DNA of 64,000 bases, taken from Croceimicrobium sp965279135. GTDB taxonomy: Bacteria > Bacteroidota > Bacteroidia > Flavobacteriales > Schleiferiaceae. The stretch is from contig OZ257133.1 in assembly GCA_965279135.1 (NCBI GenBank), forward strand, positions 3,224,001 to 3,288,000. The letters are read 5' to 3'. A program made the translations under genes and the position numbers. The notes beneath the pieces were generated by a model. The model had not been told where the DNA came from, ran no database searches, and saw nothing but the letters and a program-made list of their open reading frames with translations. Below, one piece after another: positions 35,926 to 44,878 of the stretch. Position 1 is the stretch's first letter. Every line of letters starts with the position of its first letter.

Positions 35926-36840
35926 CTAAGGTTTTAGAGATGGTTTATATCGATCTCTATTGAACTTCCATGATTCTAAAGATTCTTTTTTTTCCGGGAT
36001 TACATTAGGAATGAAGGCGTGAAGACAAATTTGACAAAAGATGATAGCGTAATTGCATACTCCAATACATTCGTTAACATCAAATTCTCGCAGGCCTTTT
36101 ATTTCATTTTGACCTTTTGAATCCCTAGGGAAGATCTTTCCAGGTACAGCCATTTCTCCATGTGCTTGTGCTGATAGATCACGGTAGACTATGTCATAAA
36201 GAGCTGGATATCCTAATCGGATGGAGAGCTGCTCTAGATTTAGCGGGCCGTTTTCAAATGAGTACCAATTTTTAGGCTTCTTTTTTTGCCGTTTAAAATC
36301 CATATAATATTCCTTTAATGGCCCTGAGCTAAGGAATTCAAGTAATTCATTTTCTTTTGCCTCCCACTCTTTCCACTTGGGAAGTTCGAAAAGAAAGGAG
36401 TAGCTATCTTTTTTGATATTGTTAGAAAGCTTCCTTCCTGCTTCGGATTTAGGCTTGAGTTTTTTAAAATAGCTAAGTTGTTTAAGCTTAAACATTAGAT
36501 TATAGTGCATTCCCCTTCTTACAGTATCACTTTCAGTACTATATTCAATTTGAAGGGCCAGTTCGAACATCGCTCTTAGGTGAATGTTGCACTGCTCAGT
36601 GGCCCCTTGATTCAAAAGACTCTTAATTGCCACTAGCTCAGAAATAAACTGTCTAAGCAGCATGTGGGCACCTAAAGTGGCGTCCGTTACCTTCATGGAT
36701 TTATAACTGACAAGAAATACTTCTGCACAAAAGGCCTCTAATTCATCGATGGTGGAAATTTGCTGCCAGTAAGAATATTGATTATCAGGGTTATAGTGTC
36801 TCCCAAGCAAAATATCCTCGTCGGTGACTTCTTTATCCAT
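35926..36840 (-). CDS. DUF5677-like protein at the end of the defence operon
   Basis: A 304-aa soluble helical protein. The region QCNIHLRAMFELALQIEYS (about 83-101), the following helices and LSAQAHGEM near residue 230 look like DUF5677 domain proteins, which appear in mobile and defence contexts in many bacteria. No enzymatic motif is visible. It is the last gene of the minus-strand array, 44 bp after the HsdR stop, and ends about 90 bp from the tRNA. Function unknown. Confidence 0.65.
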   Translation of the reverse strand: MDKEVTDEDILLGRHYNPDNQYSYWQQISTIDELEAFCAEVFLVSYKSMKVTDATLGAHMLLRQFISELVAIKSLLNQGATEQCNIHLRAMFELALQIEYSTESDTVRRGMHYNLMFKLKQLSYFKKLKPKSEAGRKLSNNIKKDSYSFLFELPKWKEWEAKENELLEFLSSGPLKEYYMDFKRQKKKPKNWYSFENGPLNLEQLSIRLGYPALYDIVYRDLSAQAHGEMAVPGKIFPRDSKGQNEIKGLREFDVNECIGVCNYAIIFCQICLHAFIPNVIPEKKESLESWKFNRDRYKPSLKP

Positions 36841-36884
36841 GTCTATTACTACTTAGTAAGAATTCGATGTCGAAGGGTAATATT

Positions 36885-39800
36885 CTATGAAGCGTTGGAG
36901 TATACGCTACTTCCGGACCCCTGATAATTGGTATAAACATGCTGATAAACCGCCACTGCTTTCAAATCCACCTCTTCATCCGAATACGACTCTTGAGGTA
37001 GCCAGAGTAAGTTTTCGTAAATCAGATTCCGGACTTGTGCCTTTACCGATCTACTTTCTCGCCATCGATCTATCTTAAGCTTTTCTTCTTTTAGTTTTTT
37101 AAGGGTGTCTGCCGCGACTTTCTTTACCTGTTTTATCTCCTTTTCTGTCAACTCTTTGCCTTCAATAAGGAGGTCGTAGATTGCCAAAGTCTCCTCATCC
37201 CCAAGGTTTTCTCGAACCGCACGTTTTTCTTCAGCACCTAGCGATTTAATAAACTCGGTTAGGTCATCAAAGGCTTTTTTAGTGTTCTCCAAGTTTTTAC
37301 CATCATTATATTCTTGGATGATTTCTTTGTAGCGTTCGTAAAACTCCAAGCGTAGTGGATTTTCTTTGAGCATTTGCTCTAGCTTCTTCTCAATAGCTTG
37401 CTGCAAATCATAGGTTAAGGTGTTTTTACGAGGAGCTTTGGCGAAAGCGGCCTTAAGGGCCTGGAAATCGAGCTTACTTAAATCGATATACCCAGATTGC
37501 TGCTCTTCAACACTTTGCGGGATAATTTGAATGCTATCACTGACTTCTTGCTGAAGTCGCATAATAATCTCAGTAACATCCGAAGATTTGACATTCTGAT
37601 TTAGCTGGTTATAAATGGCTTCAATTGCATCATGTTTCTTCGTGTGCGGTTTTACTTGTTTTTCCGGGAATAACGCTTTGTACTTCCTAAACACATTACG
37701 AGCCATAATCTCAAATGTCGTTCGAGTAGACTCATTTAGGCAAACACAATCAGCCGCCTCCTTAATCTTGCCCAACTTTGCCATTGGTTTAGCTTCAATA
37801 AGCTCCTTTAGATTGAAGTTTAGTGACTTTAGGTTTTGTTCTGTTTGATCTATAGCTTCTTTGAGCTCAACTTCCAATCCTGCGAGCAGTTCGGCAGGTT
37901 TAGCGGAAGGCTTATCGGATCCTTTTCCTCCAGGGGTTTTAGAGCCTTCCCCATAGACTGAATAAGCCTTTTCCAGTTGTTGATATACATTGCCGTAATC
38001 AACGATTAATCCATTTTCCTTTTCGTCATCATAGACTCGGTTTGCCCTAGCAATTGTTTGCATAAGGGTATGCCCTTTAATGGGTTTGTCCAGATAGACG
38101 GTACTAACACACTGGGCGTCGAAACCAGTAATCCACATCGCGCAAACAATGGCTAAACGAAAAGGGTTTTCCGGGTCCTTAAATTCTTTTTCAAGATTCC
38201 GGTCCACCATCTTGCGGCGATGTGTTTCAATATCCAGACCCATTTTTTTGAACTTATCTACCTCGTTTTGTTCGCTACTGACAACAACGCAGACTTCAGT
38301 TTCATTTACCCTATCGTACTTTCTTTGTAACTCCTGTGCTTCCTGTTGATCATCAGACTTCTCTATTCGTCCTGCCACCTCTTTTAAATACTCTGGCCAA
38401 TACTTTTGAACGAGCTGATACATCTTTACAGCTGTAGGTTTATCTAAGGCGACAAACATAGCCTTACCTTGATAGCCTCTTTCATTAAAGTGCCAAACTA
38501 AATCCTTAGCGATTGCGTCAAGCCGGGGTTCAGCAGTCAGCACCGCATAATTTTTTTTGAATAGGTAGGCTAGCTTTTTTTGCTGATCCTCGTCGAGGTT
38601 TTCATCTTCTAAGATTTCAGCCATCCGTTCATCAAGCTCCGGATTTTGAATATCCAACTTCTCGCCTTTGTTTAAGTAGCGAAGGGGTAGGGTGGCTTCA
38701 TCTTCTATGGCTCGCTTGAAATCATAAATAGAAACATACTCACCAAAAATGTTTTTGGTGATTTCGGCTTCCTCTTTAATAATTGGGGTTCCTGTAAAGC
38801 CTAAGTAAGAAGCATTGGGAATCCCATGGAAACGCATATTTCGCGCATAAGCACCACCTTGCGTACGATGCGCTTCGTCTGAAATGACGATAATGTTTTC
38901 TCGATCAGTGATGAGAGGATATTCAGATTCTTTTTCTGGTTTGATGGAAAACTTATGAATCAAAGTGAAGACGTAGCGATGATTTTCAGAGAGTAATTCT
39001 CTCAGGTGTTCTCGGCCTGTAATTCCTTTCTTGTTCCCAGCAATTACCGACTTATCATTTACCGCACCGACACCAGAAAAAGTATCATAAAGTTGGTTCT
39101 CAAGTTCAGTGCGATCTACCGCTAAGACAAAAGTGTAGGAGCCTCCTAGTTTTCGATGAATTTTTTCGCAAAGGAAAACCATAGAGTAGGACTTACCGCT
39201 CCCTTGGGTATGCCAATAAACACCCAGCTTACCTTGTAAGTCTTTGATGTTGTTCACATTGGCGATGACTTTGTTTACACCAATGTACTGGTGGTTTTTG
39301 GCCATTATTTTTACTACATCACCATGGGAGCTATCAAAAAGCAAGAAGTTTTCGAAAATATCCATAAGGTGATGCTTGGAGCAAGTGCCTCTAAGCAGAG
39401 TATCTAGGCTAACCACACCCTCTTGATCTTCCTCTATACGTTTCCATTCTAAGAAGTATTTATAGGAGCTTGTAATGGTCCCTACCTTGGCATCGGTGCC
39501 ATTACTGAGAATAATGAAGCCGTTGGTGTGGAAAATGTGGGTTATGGTGTCTTTGTAATCTGAGAGGTTGTCGACGTAGGCGTTTCGTAGGTCCTTATTA
39601 TGAGCCTTTAACTCCATAAAAACTAAAGGAATACCGTTCACGAAAGCAACCACATCTGGACGCCGGTTATAAAGCTCACCTACTACTTCTAGCTGACGCA
39701 CCGCCAGGAACGAATTATTAGCGTAGTCTTTAAAGTCAAATACCTTAAGGCGTTTTTTGACCAACTCTCCCTTACTGTTCGTGAAACTCACTGGAACACC

Positions 39801-40100
39801 GCTTTTAAAAAGGAGATATTTTTCTTGATTTATTTGAGCTAGAGTTTTATCAGCGATACGCTGAGTGATTTGCTCAACTGCCTGATTATAGACTTGATTA
39901 GGTAGGCTTGGGTTGAGTTTATTTAAGGCTTCTTTGAGGTAGCGAACCAGAATCACCTCACTCTTGTCATCACGACCAAGCAAACCATTGTCACCAAAAG
40001 TTTCGTTGTGCCAGGCAGTTTTTACTTCCCAACCTAATTCTTCCAGGACATCTTGAGTAGCCTGTTCCACAAGGCCGTCTTCAGAATATTCGTAGCTCAT
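36885..40100 (-). CDS. hsdR: Type I restriction endonuclease, R subunit
   Basis: A 1071-aa motor/nuclease subunit. The PD-ExK nuclease has D149 and E163-x-K165 (RRPDVV…FMELK). The SF2 translocase has Walker A QGSGKS (299-304) and Walker B/DEAH (408-411). A helical C-terminal region follows. It cuts DNA after translocation with HsdM/HsdS. Its gene is separated from hsdM-hsdS by McrBC-like genes and a three-gene toxin-antitoxin-chaperone cassette, which is unusual. Confidence 0.93.
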   Translation of the reverse strand: MSYEYSEDGLVEQATQDVLEELGWEVKTAWHNETFGDNGLLGRDDKSEVILVRYLKEALNKLNPSLPNQVYNQAVEQITQRIADKTLAQINQEKYLLFKSGVPVSFTNSKGELVKKRLKVFDFKDYANNSFLAVRQLEVVGELYNRRPDVVAFVNGIPLVFMELKAHNKDLRNAYVDNLSDYKDTITHIFHTNGFIILSNGTDAKVGTITSSYKYFLEWKRIEEDQEGVVSLDTLLRGTCSKHHLMDIFENFLLFDSSHGDVVKIMAKNHQYIGVNKVIANVNNIKDLQGKLGVYWHTQGSGKSYSMVFLCEKIHRKLGGSYTFVLAVDRTELENQLYDTFSGVGAVNDKSVIAGNKKGITGREHLRELLSENHRYVFTLIHKFSIKPEKESEYPLITDRENIIVISDEAHRTQGGAYARNMRFHGIPNASYLGFTGTPIIKEEAEITKNIFGEYVSIYDFKRAIEDEATLPLRYLNKGEKLDIQNPELDERMAEILEDENLDEDQQKKLAYLFKKNYAVLTAEPRLDAIAKDLVWHFNERGYQGKAMFVALDKPTAVKMYQLVQKYWPEYLKEVAGRIEKSDDQQEAQELQRKYDRVNETEVCVVVSSEQNEVDKFKKMGLDIETHRRKMVDRNLEKEFKDPENPFRLAIVCAMWITGFDAQCVSTVYLDKPIKGHTLMQTIARANRVYDDEKENGLIVDYGNVYQQLEKAYSVYGEGSKTPGGKGSDKPSAKPAELLAGLEVELKEAIDQTEQNLKSLNFNLKELIEAKPMAKLGKIKEAADCVCLNESTRTTFEIMARNVFRKYKALFPEKQVKPHTKKHDAIEAIYNQLNQNVKSSDVTEIIMRLQQEVSDSIQIIPQSVEEQQSGYIDLSKLDFQALKAAFAKAPRKNTLTYDLQQAIEKKLEQMLKENPLRLEFYERYKEIIQEYNDGKNLENTKKAFDDLTEFIKSLGAEEKRAVRENLGDEETLAIYDLLIEGKELTEKEIKQVKKVAADTLKKLKEEKLKIDRWRESRSVKAQVRNLIYENLLWLPQESYSDEEVDLKAVAVYQHVYTNYQGSGSSVYSNAS

Positions 40101-40129
40101 CAGGTTGAAGGTAAGTTGTTGGTTTTAAG

Positions 40130-40579
40130 CTAATTCAGTAAATCATTCGGGTTTATAATTGGCAACATGAAGTTACGTAGGGCGGTTCCCTGGAATCTAG
40201 TTAGCAGAATCCCTCTTGAAGTTGAGTAGGTTACAGAAGCTATGGCATTAGCTAAATTTCCGTCAACTAGGGGCTTGGTTTCTTCTTTATCCTCGAAGCT
40301 CACTAAGCTCCTTAAATTCTCGATACCAAAAATAAATGCAAACGTAAAATGGCCCTTTGCCTCTTCCTGTTCGATTTTTGACTTAGTGCTTATATCTACT
40401 TCGAAATCGGCTTTTAGTAAGCCTTCATCGGTGTTAAAGCCCATATCGAAACTCACATTAAAATCGTGTCCTTCAACTTCATTTGGGTCGAACTCAAATG
40501 GACTTTCGATTGCGCCTTTAATTAACTGGAAGACAAGAAGTTCCATTTTTTTTACATCTAAACTTGATTTGTTTTCCAT
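40130..40579 (-). CDS. SecB-like chaperone of a toxin-antitoxin-chaperone cassette
   Basis: A 149-aa SecB-fold-like protein. Four strands of alternating pattern (HDFNVSFDMGFNT; GLLKADFEVDISTKS; KGHFTFAFIFGIEN) are followed by a helical tail with the family-like ASVTYSTSRGILLTRF…LPIINPNDLL, comparable to the SRGTFPQL…NF-DAL tail of SecB. It overlaps the antitoxin stop by one base. It sits after a HigA-like antitoxin gene, as in mycobacterial SecB-TA and in CmdTAC systems, where the chaperone protects the antitoxin's C-terminal tail. Bacteroidota usually lack a SecB for export, so a dedicated TA role is likely. Confidence 0.7.
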   Translation of the reverse strand: MENKSSLDVKKMELLVFQLIKGAIESPFEFDPNEVEGHDFNVSFDMGFNTDEGLLKADFEVDISTKSKIEQEEAKGHFTFAFIFGIENLRSLVSFEDKEETKPLVDGNLANAIASVTYSTSRGILLTRFQGTALRNFMLPIINPNDLLN

Positions 40580-40968
40580 TAGGCTACTTGTCCTTGATGT
40601 TCAATTTTTTGTGCTTCAGCTTTTTGGAATCCGGAGGTGTTTTTCACCACATTACTGTGCACAGTCATTGCTATTGGTTTTGCTTTAACAGAAACAAACA
40701 TCCTATGCTGAGGAACATGAATTATTGTTTCCCCTAGCTCAGCCTCAAGTTTGGCCAATGAGCGTAAGGTGAAATTGTGCTCTCCATTAAGCCATTTACT
40801 TATTTCGGAGGGTTTTTTACCAAGACTTTCAGCTAGGCTTTTTTGAGAGTAGCCTTTTTCTTTTATCAAGGCATTGATACGCACCACAATGTCTGCGTAT
40901 TTAGCCACGAAAATTTTAGTTTCTTCAGGGACTTGGCTTTCTAGCCTTTGTGCGATTTTGCTTCTCAT
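40579..40968 (-). CDS. HigA-like XRE antitoxin with C-terminal tail
   Basis: A 129-aa protein with a helix-turn-helix of the XRE type (about residues 27-85: GYSQKSLAESLGKKPSEISKW). A ~40-residue, probably disordered tail rich in K/V/S follows and could be the chaperone-addiction segment. It lies 1 bp after the toxin stop and overlaps the SecB-like start. It should repress the cassette promoter, where direct repeats are present. Confidence 0.8.
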   Translation of the reverse strand: MRSKIAQRLESQVPEETKIFVAKYADIVVRINALIKEKGYSQKSLAESLGKKPSEISKWLNGEHNFTLRSLAKLEAELGETIIHVPQHRMFVSVKAKPIAMTVHSNVVKNTSGFQKAEAQKIEHQGQVA

Positions 40969-40969
40969 T

Positions 40970-41503
40970 TTAGTGCAGGTAGATGTCTGTAGTATTTATT
41001 CCATCAGTAAGAAATCGACCTGAATGGTCAATTTCAATTAGCCCATGTTTTAAGTGATCTTCAATTCTCTTGACAAACGCTTGAGCGTCATTGAATTTGG
41101 TTTTTAAATCTAGACTGTCTTGTGCCGTAGCGGCACTCTTTATACCTCCATTAAAGAGGATAAGTATCTTCTCATTAATTCGGTAGCAAAACAAGCGTAA
41201 TGGAAAGTTGTTGCCTAAGACTGCAATTTCTTCAAGTCTATCATTTGGCTTTGGTGGTAGGGCTTGGGCTCTCGCTTCATTACGATTAACAAAATCATTG
41301 GTTGCGCCATACTTGTTTTTAATAGGGTCTGAGATTAATTGGTAAAGCTCTAAAGCTGCATCATAGTGCTCATTTTCTTTATCCTCGGTAAAGCGATCAA
41401 AGAAACGATCGGTTTCATTATCCGTTAAACCGTCTTGTTTAACAGTATAAAAGGTGCATCGGGTACCCTCATCATCCCATATTTCTAGCGCGAAGTTATT
41501 CAC
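40970..41503 (-). CDS. Putative toxin of a toxin-antitoxin-chaperone cassette
   Basis: A 177-aa soluble protein; start GTG 41503 (no nearer ATG, stop codon upstream in frame). Residues about 105-160 (PLRLFCYRINEKILILFNGG…TKFNDAQAF) resemble RelE/HigB-like toxins, which carry an RxxxY and a hydrophobic strand pattern, but the protein is longer than HigB. It is the first gene of a three-gene cassette with an antitoxin and a SecB-like chaperone. The toxic activity (mRNA cleavage or modification) is not visible from motif; the toxin call comes from gene order and partial similarity. Confidence 0.6.
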   Translation of the reverse strand: MNNFALEIWDDEGTRCTFYTVKQDGLTDNETDRFFDRFTEDKENEHYDAALELYQLISDPIKNKYGATNDFVNRNEARAQALPPKPNDRLEEIAVLGNNFPLRLFCYRINEKILILFNGGIKSAATAQDSLDLKTKFNDAQAFVKRIEDHLKHGLIEIDHSGRFLTDGINTTDIYLH

Positions 41504-41546
41504 TTTTAAGTTAATTTACAAACAAATGTTCACTTTTAAGTTAATT
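41499..41546 (-). promoter_or_regulatory. Direct repeats at the cassette promoter (probable antitoxin operator)
   Basis: The 18-mer TTCACTTTTAAGTTAATT occurs twice (41499-41516, 41529-41546), 30 bp apart; the first copy overlaps the toxin's GTG start. A truncated inverted copy, AACTAAAGTGAA (41562-41573), lies next to it at the end of the McrC-like gene. Confidence 0.6.
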
Positions 41547-41563
41547 CTTGATTCGGAACTAAA

Positions 41564-42862
41564 CTAAAGTGAACTTAGCTTTTTATTTTTCTTTGGCACC
41601 AATTTATGACCATCAGCCCATTCCTCAATCTCTTGACAGATATGTCCTTGCCATGCTTTTACAGAGCTGTCCATTTCAGTGAAAAGCAGTCCGCATTCGA
41701 TAGTTGAGAGGTTTTTTGGATTGTTTATATCGGTGAAATTACCGGTAACATAGTTCTTGCTACCGGGATAAAGTAACGCGACCTTTTCAGCCTTAAAATA
41801 ATGATGATAGGCATACATCTGCCGTATATCCTCTATACTTGGTTTATTGGAAACAATTTTCCACTTGGCATCCAGAATGTAATTGAGTTCACCGACCCTT
41901 ATGACTATATCTGGGCGAAGTCCTCGTGTTTTTCCTCCTGTTGGCTTCCAAAAACGACGGGTATTTTGACCTCGAACTTTCATGTTCTTGTTCTGCTTTA
42001 AACTGGCCAGTACAAACTCTTCCCAAAGGCTGTTCATGTCAAACATCAAGGCAAGCACATTTTGATTTCCCCTAATTAAGTTAGGATGGAAACGCAGTAA
42101 AATCAATCGAGCTATATCCAATGCTCGTTGGTAAGCCTTAGTCTTACGATCTAACTTAATCTTTGTGAAAACTTGCTCATTGATTTTGATTGTCGGCATT
42201 TCAGGGAAGTCCAGCAATAATCGATTAAGCTTAACATTAAGAGCTTTATTCGAATTAAGCTGTTTAATGACCAATAAGGCTTGGTAAAGGATGATATGCA
42301 GCAGGTGTTCCTTGTCATAAACAGTATGCCCGGTGTAGAATCGCTCCTTATGGACCAGATTCTTAGAGACATGCTTATTTAGCATTAGGCTGCCTTTAAG
42401 CGTATAAAGATTGCCTTCAATCTTGCGGTACTTCTTGGCTAAACCTGAACGAAGCAAGTATTCCACTTCTTTGATGAAAAGTTCAAAGTAAAGGTTGAGA
42501 ATAGAGTTTGTTGACGTGTTTAAACCTGACTCACTAGGGGCCTTTACTTTAAAGCCATGAACCGCCTTAATCATATCAATTAGAATATTGTTCCACCTGG
42601 TTTTCTCCGACTCATCTCTGATATTGGTCTTATCTGTTTTTGGTAAAACGCTGATCAAAAGATTGCCGACTTGTAAGGCTCCAACAAATTCTTTGAACTG
42701 CACCCCATTACGAATCAAGCTAAAGTAGCTTGGGTCATAGGTGAAAAAATCAACCAAGGCATCTAGCTTTTCTTGGTCAAAAATGACATCATTATCAAAG
42801 ACTTGATCAAGCCTTATAGACTGATGTTCAAATACCCGAATATGTTGAACCACGCTTTTCAA
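41564..42862 (-). CDS. McrC-like nuclease subunit
   Basis: A 432-aa McrC-family protein. The N-terminal region (about 1-290) is the McrBC specificity-type domain. The C-terminal PD-(D/E)xK nuclease has D318 in RPDIVIRVG, and D331 and K333 in ILDAKWK. It follows the McrB-like GTPase by 2 bp, forming a modification-dependent restriction unit. Here it sits between HsdS and the toxin cassette. Confidence 0.88.
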   Translation of the reverse strand: MKSVVQHIRVFEHQSIRLDQVFDNDVIFDQEKLDALVDFFTYDPSYFSLIRNGVQFKEFVGALQVGNLLISVLPKTDKTNIRDESEKTRWNNILIDMIKAVHGFKVKAPSESGLNTSTNSILNLYFELFIKEVEYLLRSGLAKKYRKIEGNLYTLKGSLMLNKHVSKNLVHKERFYTGHTVYDKEHLLHIILYQALLVIKQLNSNKALNVKLNRLLLDFPEMPTIKINEQVFTKIKLDRKTKAYQRALDIARLILLRFHPNLIRGNQNVLALMFDMNSLWEEFVLASLKQNKNMKVRGQNTRRFWKPTGGKTRGLRPDIVIRVGELNYILDAKWKIVSNKPSIEDIRQMYAYHHYFKAEKVALLYPGSKNYVTGNFTDINNPKNLSTIECGLLFTEMDSSVKAWQGHICQEIEEWADGHKLVPKKNKKLSSL

Positions 42863-42864
42863 GC

Positions 42865-44874
42865 TCAGTCAATTGATTTATTCATCAATAGTTTTATGGC
42901 ATTTTCAAAGGTCATATCTATATGATTCCCGGCATCAACCGGCTCATCTACACGGTAATCAATCACGACATACACATCGTGCTCCATGTAATCGCCATCT
43001 TCATAGCCTGAAGCAAAGACTAGGTCCTCTTGCTTTAGGTCTTGGTAAATAAACCCTTCTCCTAAAATTGCGCCTATTTTCTCAGGGTCGCCATAGAAGT
43101 ATTCTTGCAATAGCGGAATAATATTCCGGTAAAAGGAATCCATTAGTTTTTTTTTAGCATCCTCGTTTGGCTTTTTCAGAAAGTAGGAATGTCCGATTAG
43201 ATGGTCCTTATCGAGTAGTTTTTCGATCCTTCTATTGATGGTTTTGAGAATGGCGGCCCCGGTGGTGTTTGCAAAGTCATATTGTAGACCCTCAAGGTCG
43301 TAAACCGGAGACATTTCGCTAAAGCTAAATCGCCTTCTTAGAGCTGTGTCAAGTGCCTCCACGCTGCGATCGGCAGTGTTCATTGTTCCAATTACATATA
43401 AGTTTGAGGGTACTGAGAATGGTTCCTTACTATAGGGGAGTGTGATTTCAATTGCCTCGGGTTTACCTGCCCTTTTGGTTTCTTCTAACAGGGTGATTAA
43501 CTCTCCAAAAATGGAAGAAATATTACCTCGGTTTATTTCATCTATGATCAGGACGAAGTTTTTCCTTTCGACTTTCTTGGCATCTTCATTAATATCAAAC
43601 TTCCAAGACTTCATTTGTTTGACTAGCGCGAGATAGTAGCCTCTCATTCCCCCGCTTATTAGGTCCTCAATCTGATCTGTATTTTCATAGATTTTACGCA
43701 GGGTCTCGCGGGTCATGCTGTTGTTGCTCTTTCCCTCACTATTAATCATTTTGATAGAATATCCATCAATCTTGGGTATTATGAAATAGGATGATTGGAG
43801 ATTAATTCTCAAACCCGTTACTTCTTTCTCCTTAATCTTGATAGTGTCGGCGAATTGCGCTTCGGTGACCTCTCGGTTTAATTTGGCAAAGGCTAGTTCA
43901 AAAGATGGTTCAAGACTTGAATGCTCTTTTGTGCCAATGTAATTGAGGTTCTCCGTTGCTTCTTCCGATATTCTTTTAAATATCCCAGGGATAACTTTAT
44001 AGCTAATAGGATCGCCTTCTTCTTTGGGTTCTAGTGGTTTTATACCTTCCACAAAGTCTTCGTAAGACATATTTTGGTGAAAGGTTGTAAAGGCGATTTG
44101 GCCTTTTCTCACCAAATCATCATAGCGTGATTTTAGAATATGATAAGGTTCGTTTTGAAGTTCGTGCTTTCCTTTTTCTTCTATTATAGCAAGCGCCTCT
44201 ACGACCATGGAGTACGTCTTACCAGTACCTGGAGGGCCATAGGAAATCTGGTTTAAAGGGTTAGTCTTCAATTTCGTCTCTTGCTCCGGCTCTAAATTTT
44301 CCTCCTCATTTTGAGATAGTTTGCTCTTAATTTTCATGATTCTGTTCAAGTTTCTTTTGAATTCTCTTTCATCTACAATGAAGGAATCTTGAAGTCCATG
44401 TTGTTCAATAAGCTCTAAAGCTACTAGCCTAACTCGTGTCAGGTAGTCATTCAAGTTTTGTAGATAGTCTTTGGCGTTTGGGTAACGCTTAGTACCATGT
44501 CTATTGCTACTCAGCTTTATGTCTAGCTTGCTAGCGAGATCAAAGTGAAATTTAACATAACCCGGATCGTGTTTACCTCTGAGGGTGTCCTTAAAGGAGA
44601 TTTCCAAATAGTTTCTTTCTAGATTTCCTTCCTTGTCAAAACTTATGACGAAGCCTAAGGTTTTGATTTTTCTATTATCGTCGCCGGCCTTAAACAATGG
44701 CACATACACATAGCTACTTCCCTGAAACCATTGCCCTTGAGTTAATCGTTTTTCCCCAGATTGCGAACTATCTCGGCTTCTTAAAGAAAAGGTGAAACCA
44801 GGATTTTCAGATCTAAATTGCAAAAGATGTTGAAGGATAGCGTCGCTGATTTTTAATAGGTTGTTTTTATCCAT
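42865..44874 (-). CDS. McrB-like AAA+ GTPase
   Basis: A 669-aa protein. The N-terminal ~170 residues are a DNA-binding-like region comparable to DUF3578. The AAA+ domain has Walker A GPPGTGKT (213-220), Walker B LIIDEINRGN and the McrB-type sensor segment MNTADRS followed by ALDTALRRRF. It powers and targets the McrC nuclease on modified DNA. Its start lies 4 bp after the hsdS stop, so it belongs to the R-M operon. Confidence 0.9.
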   Translation of the reverse strand: MDKNNLLKISDAILQHLLQFRSENPGFTFSLRSRDSSQSGEKRLTQGQWFQGSSYVYVPLFKAGDDNRKIKTLGFVISFDKEGNLERNYLEISFKDTLRGKHDPGYVKFHFDLASKLDIKLSSNRHGTKRYPNAKDYLQNLNDYLTRVRLVALELIEQHGLQDSFIVDEREFKRNLNRIMKIKSKLSQNEEENLEPEQETKLKTNPLNQISYGPPGTGKTYSMVVEALAIIEEKGKHELQNEPYHILKSRYDDLVRKGQIAFTTFHQNMSYEDFVEGIKPLEPKEEGDPISYKVIPGIFKRISEEATENLNYIGTKEHSSLEPSFELAFAKLNREVTEAQFADTIKIKEKEVTGLRINLQSSYFIIPKIDGYSIKMINSEGKSNNSMTRETLRKIYENTDQIEDLISGGMRGYYLALVKQMKSWKFDINEDAKKVERKNFVLIIDEINRGNISSIFGELITLLEETKRAGKPEAIEITLPYSKEPFSVPSNLYVIGTMNTADRSVEALDTALRRRFSFSEMSPVYDLEGLQYDFANTTGAAILKTINRRIEKLLDKDHLIGHSYFLKKPNEDAKKKLMDSFYRNIIPLLQEYFYGDPEKIGAILGEGFIYQDLKQEDLVFASGYEDGDYMEHDVYVVIDYRVDEPVDAGNHIDMTFENAIKLLMNKSID

Positions 44875-44878
44875 AATT

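Noticed and set aside
36887..37078. 63-aa plus-strand ORF at the hsdR end
   Set aside because: Opposite strand of the HsdR gene; no support.
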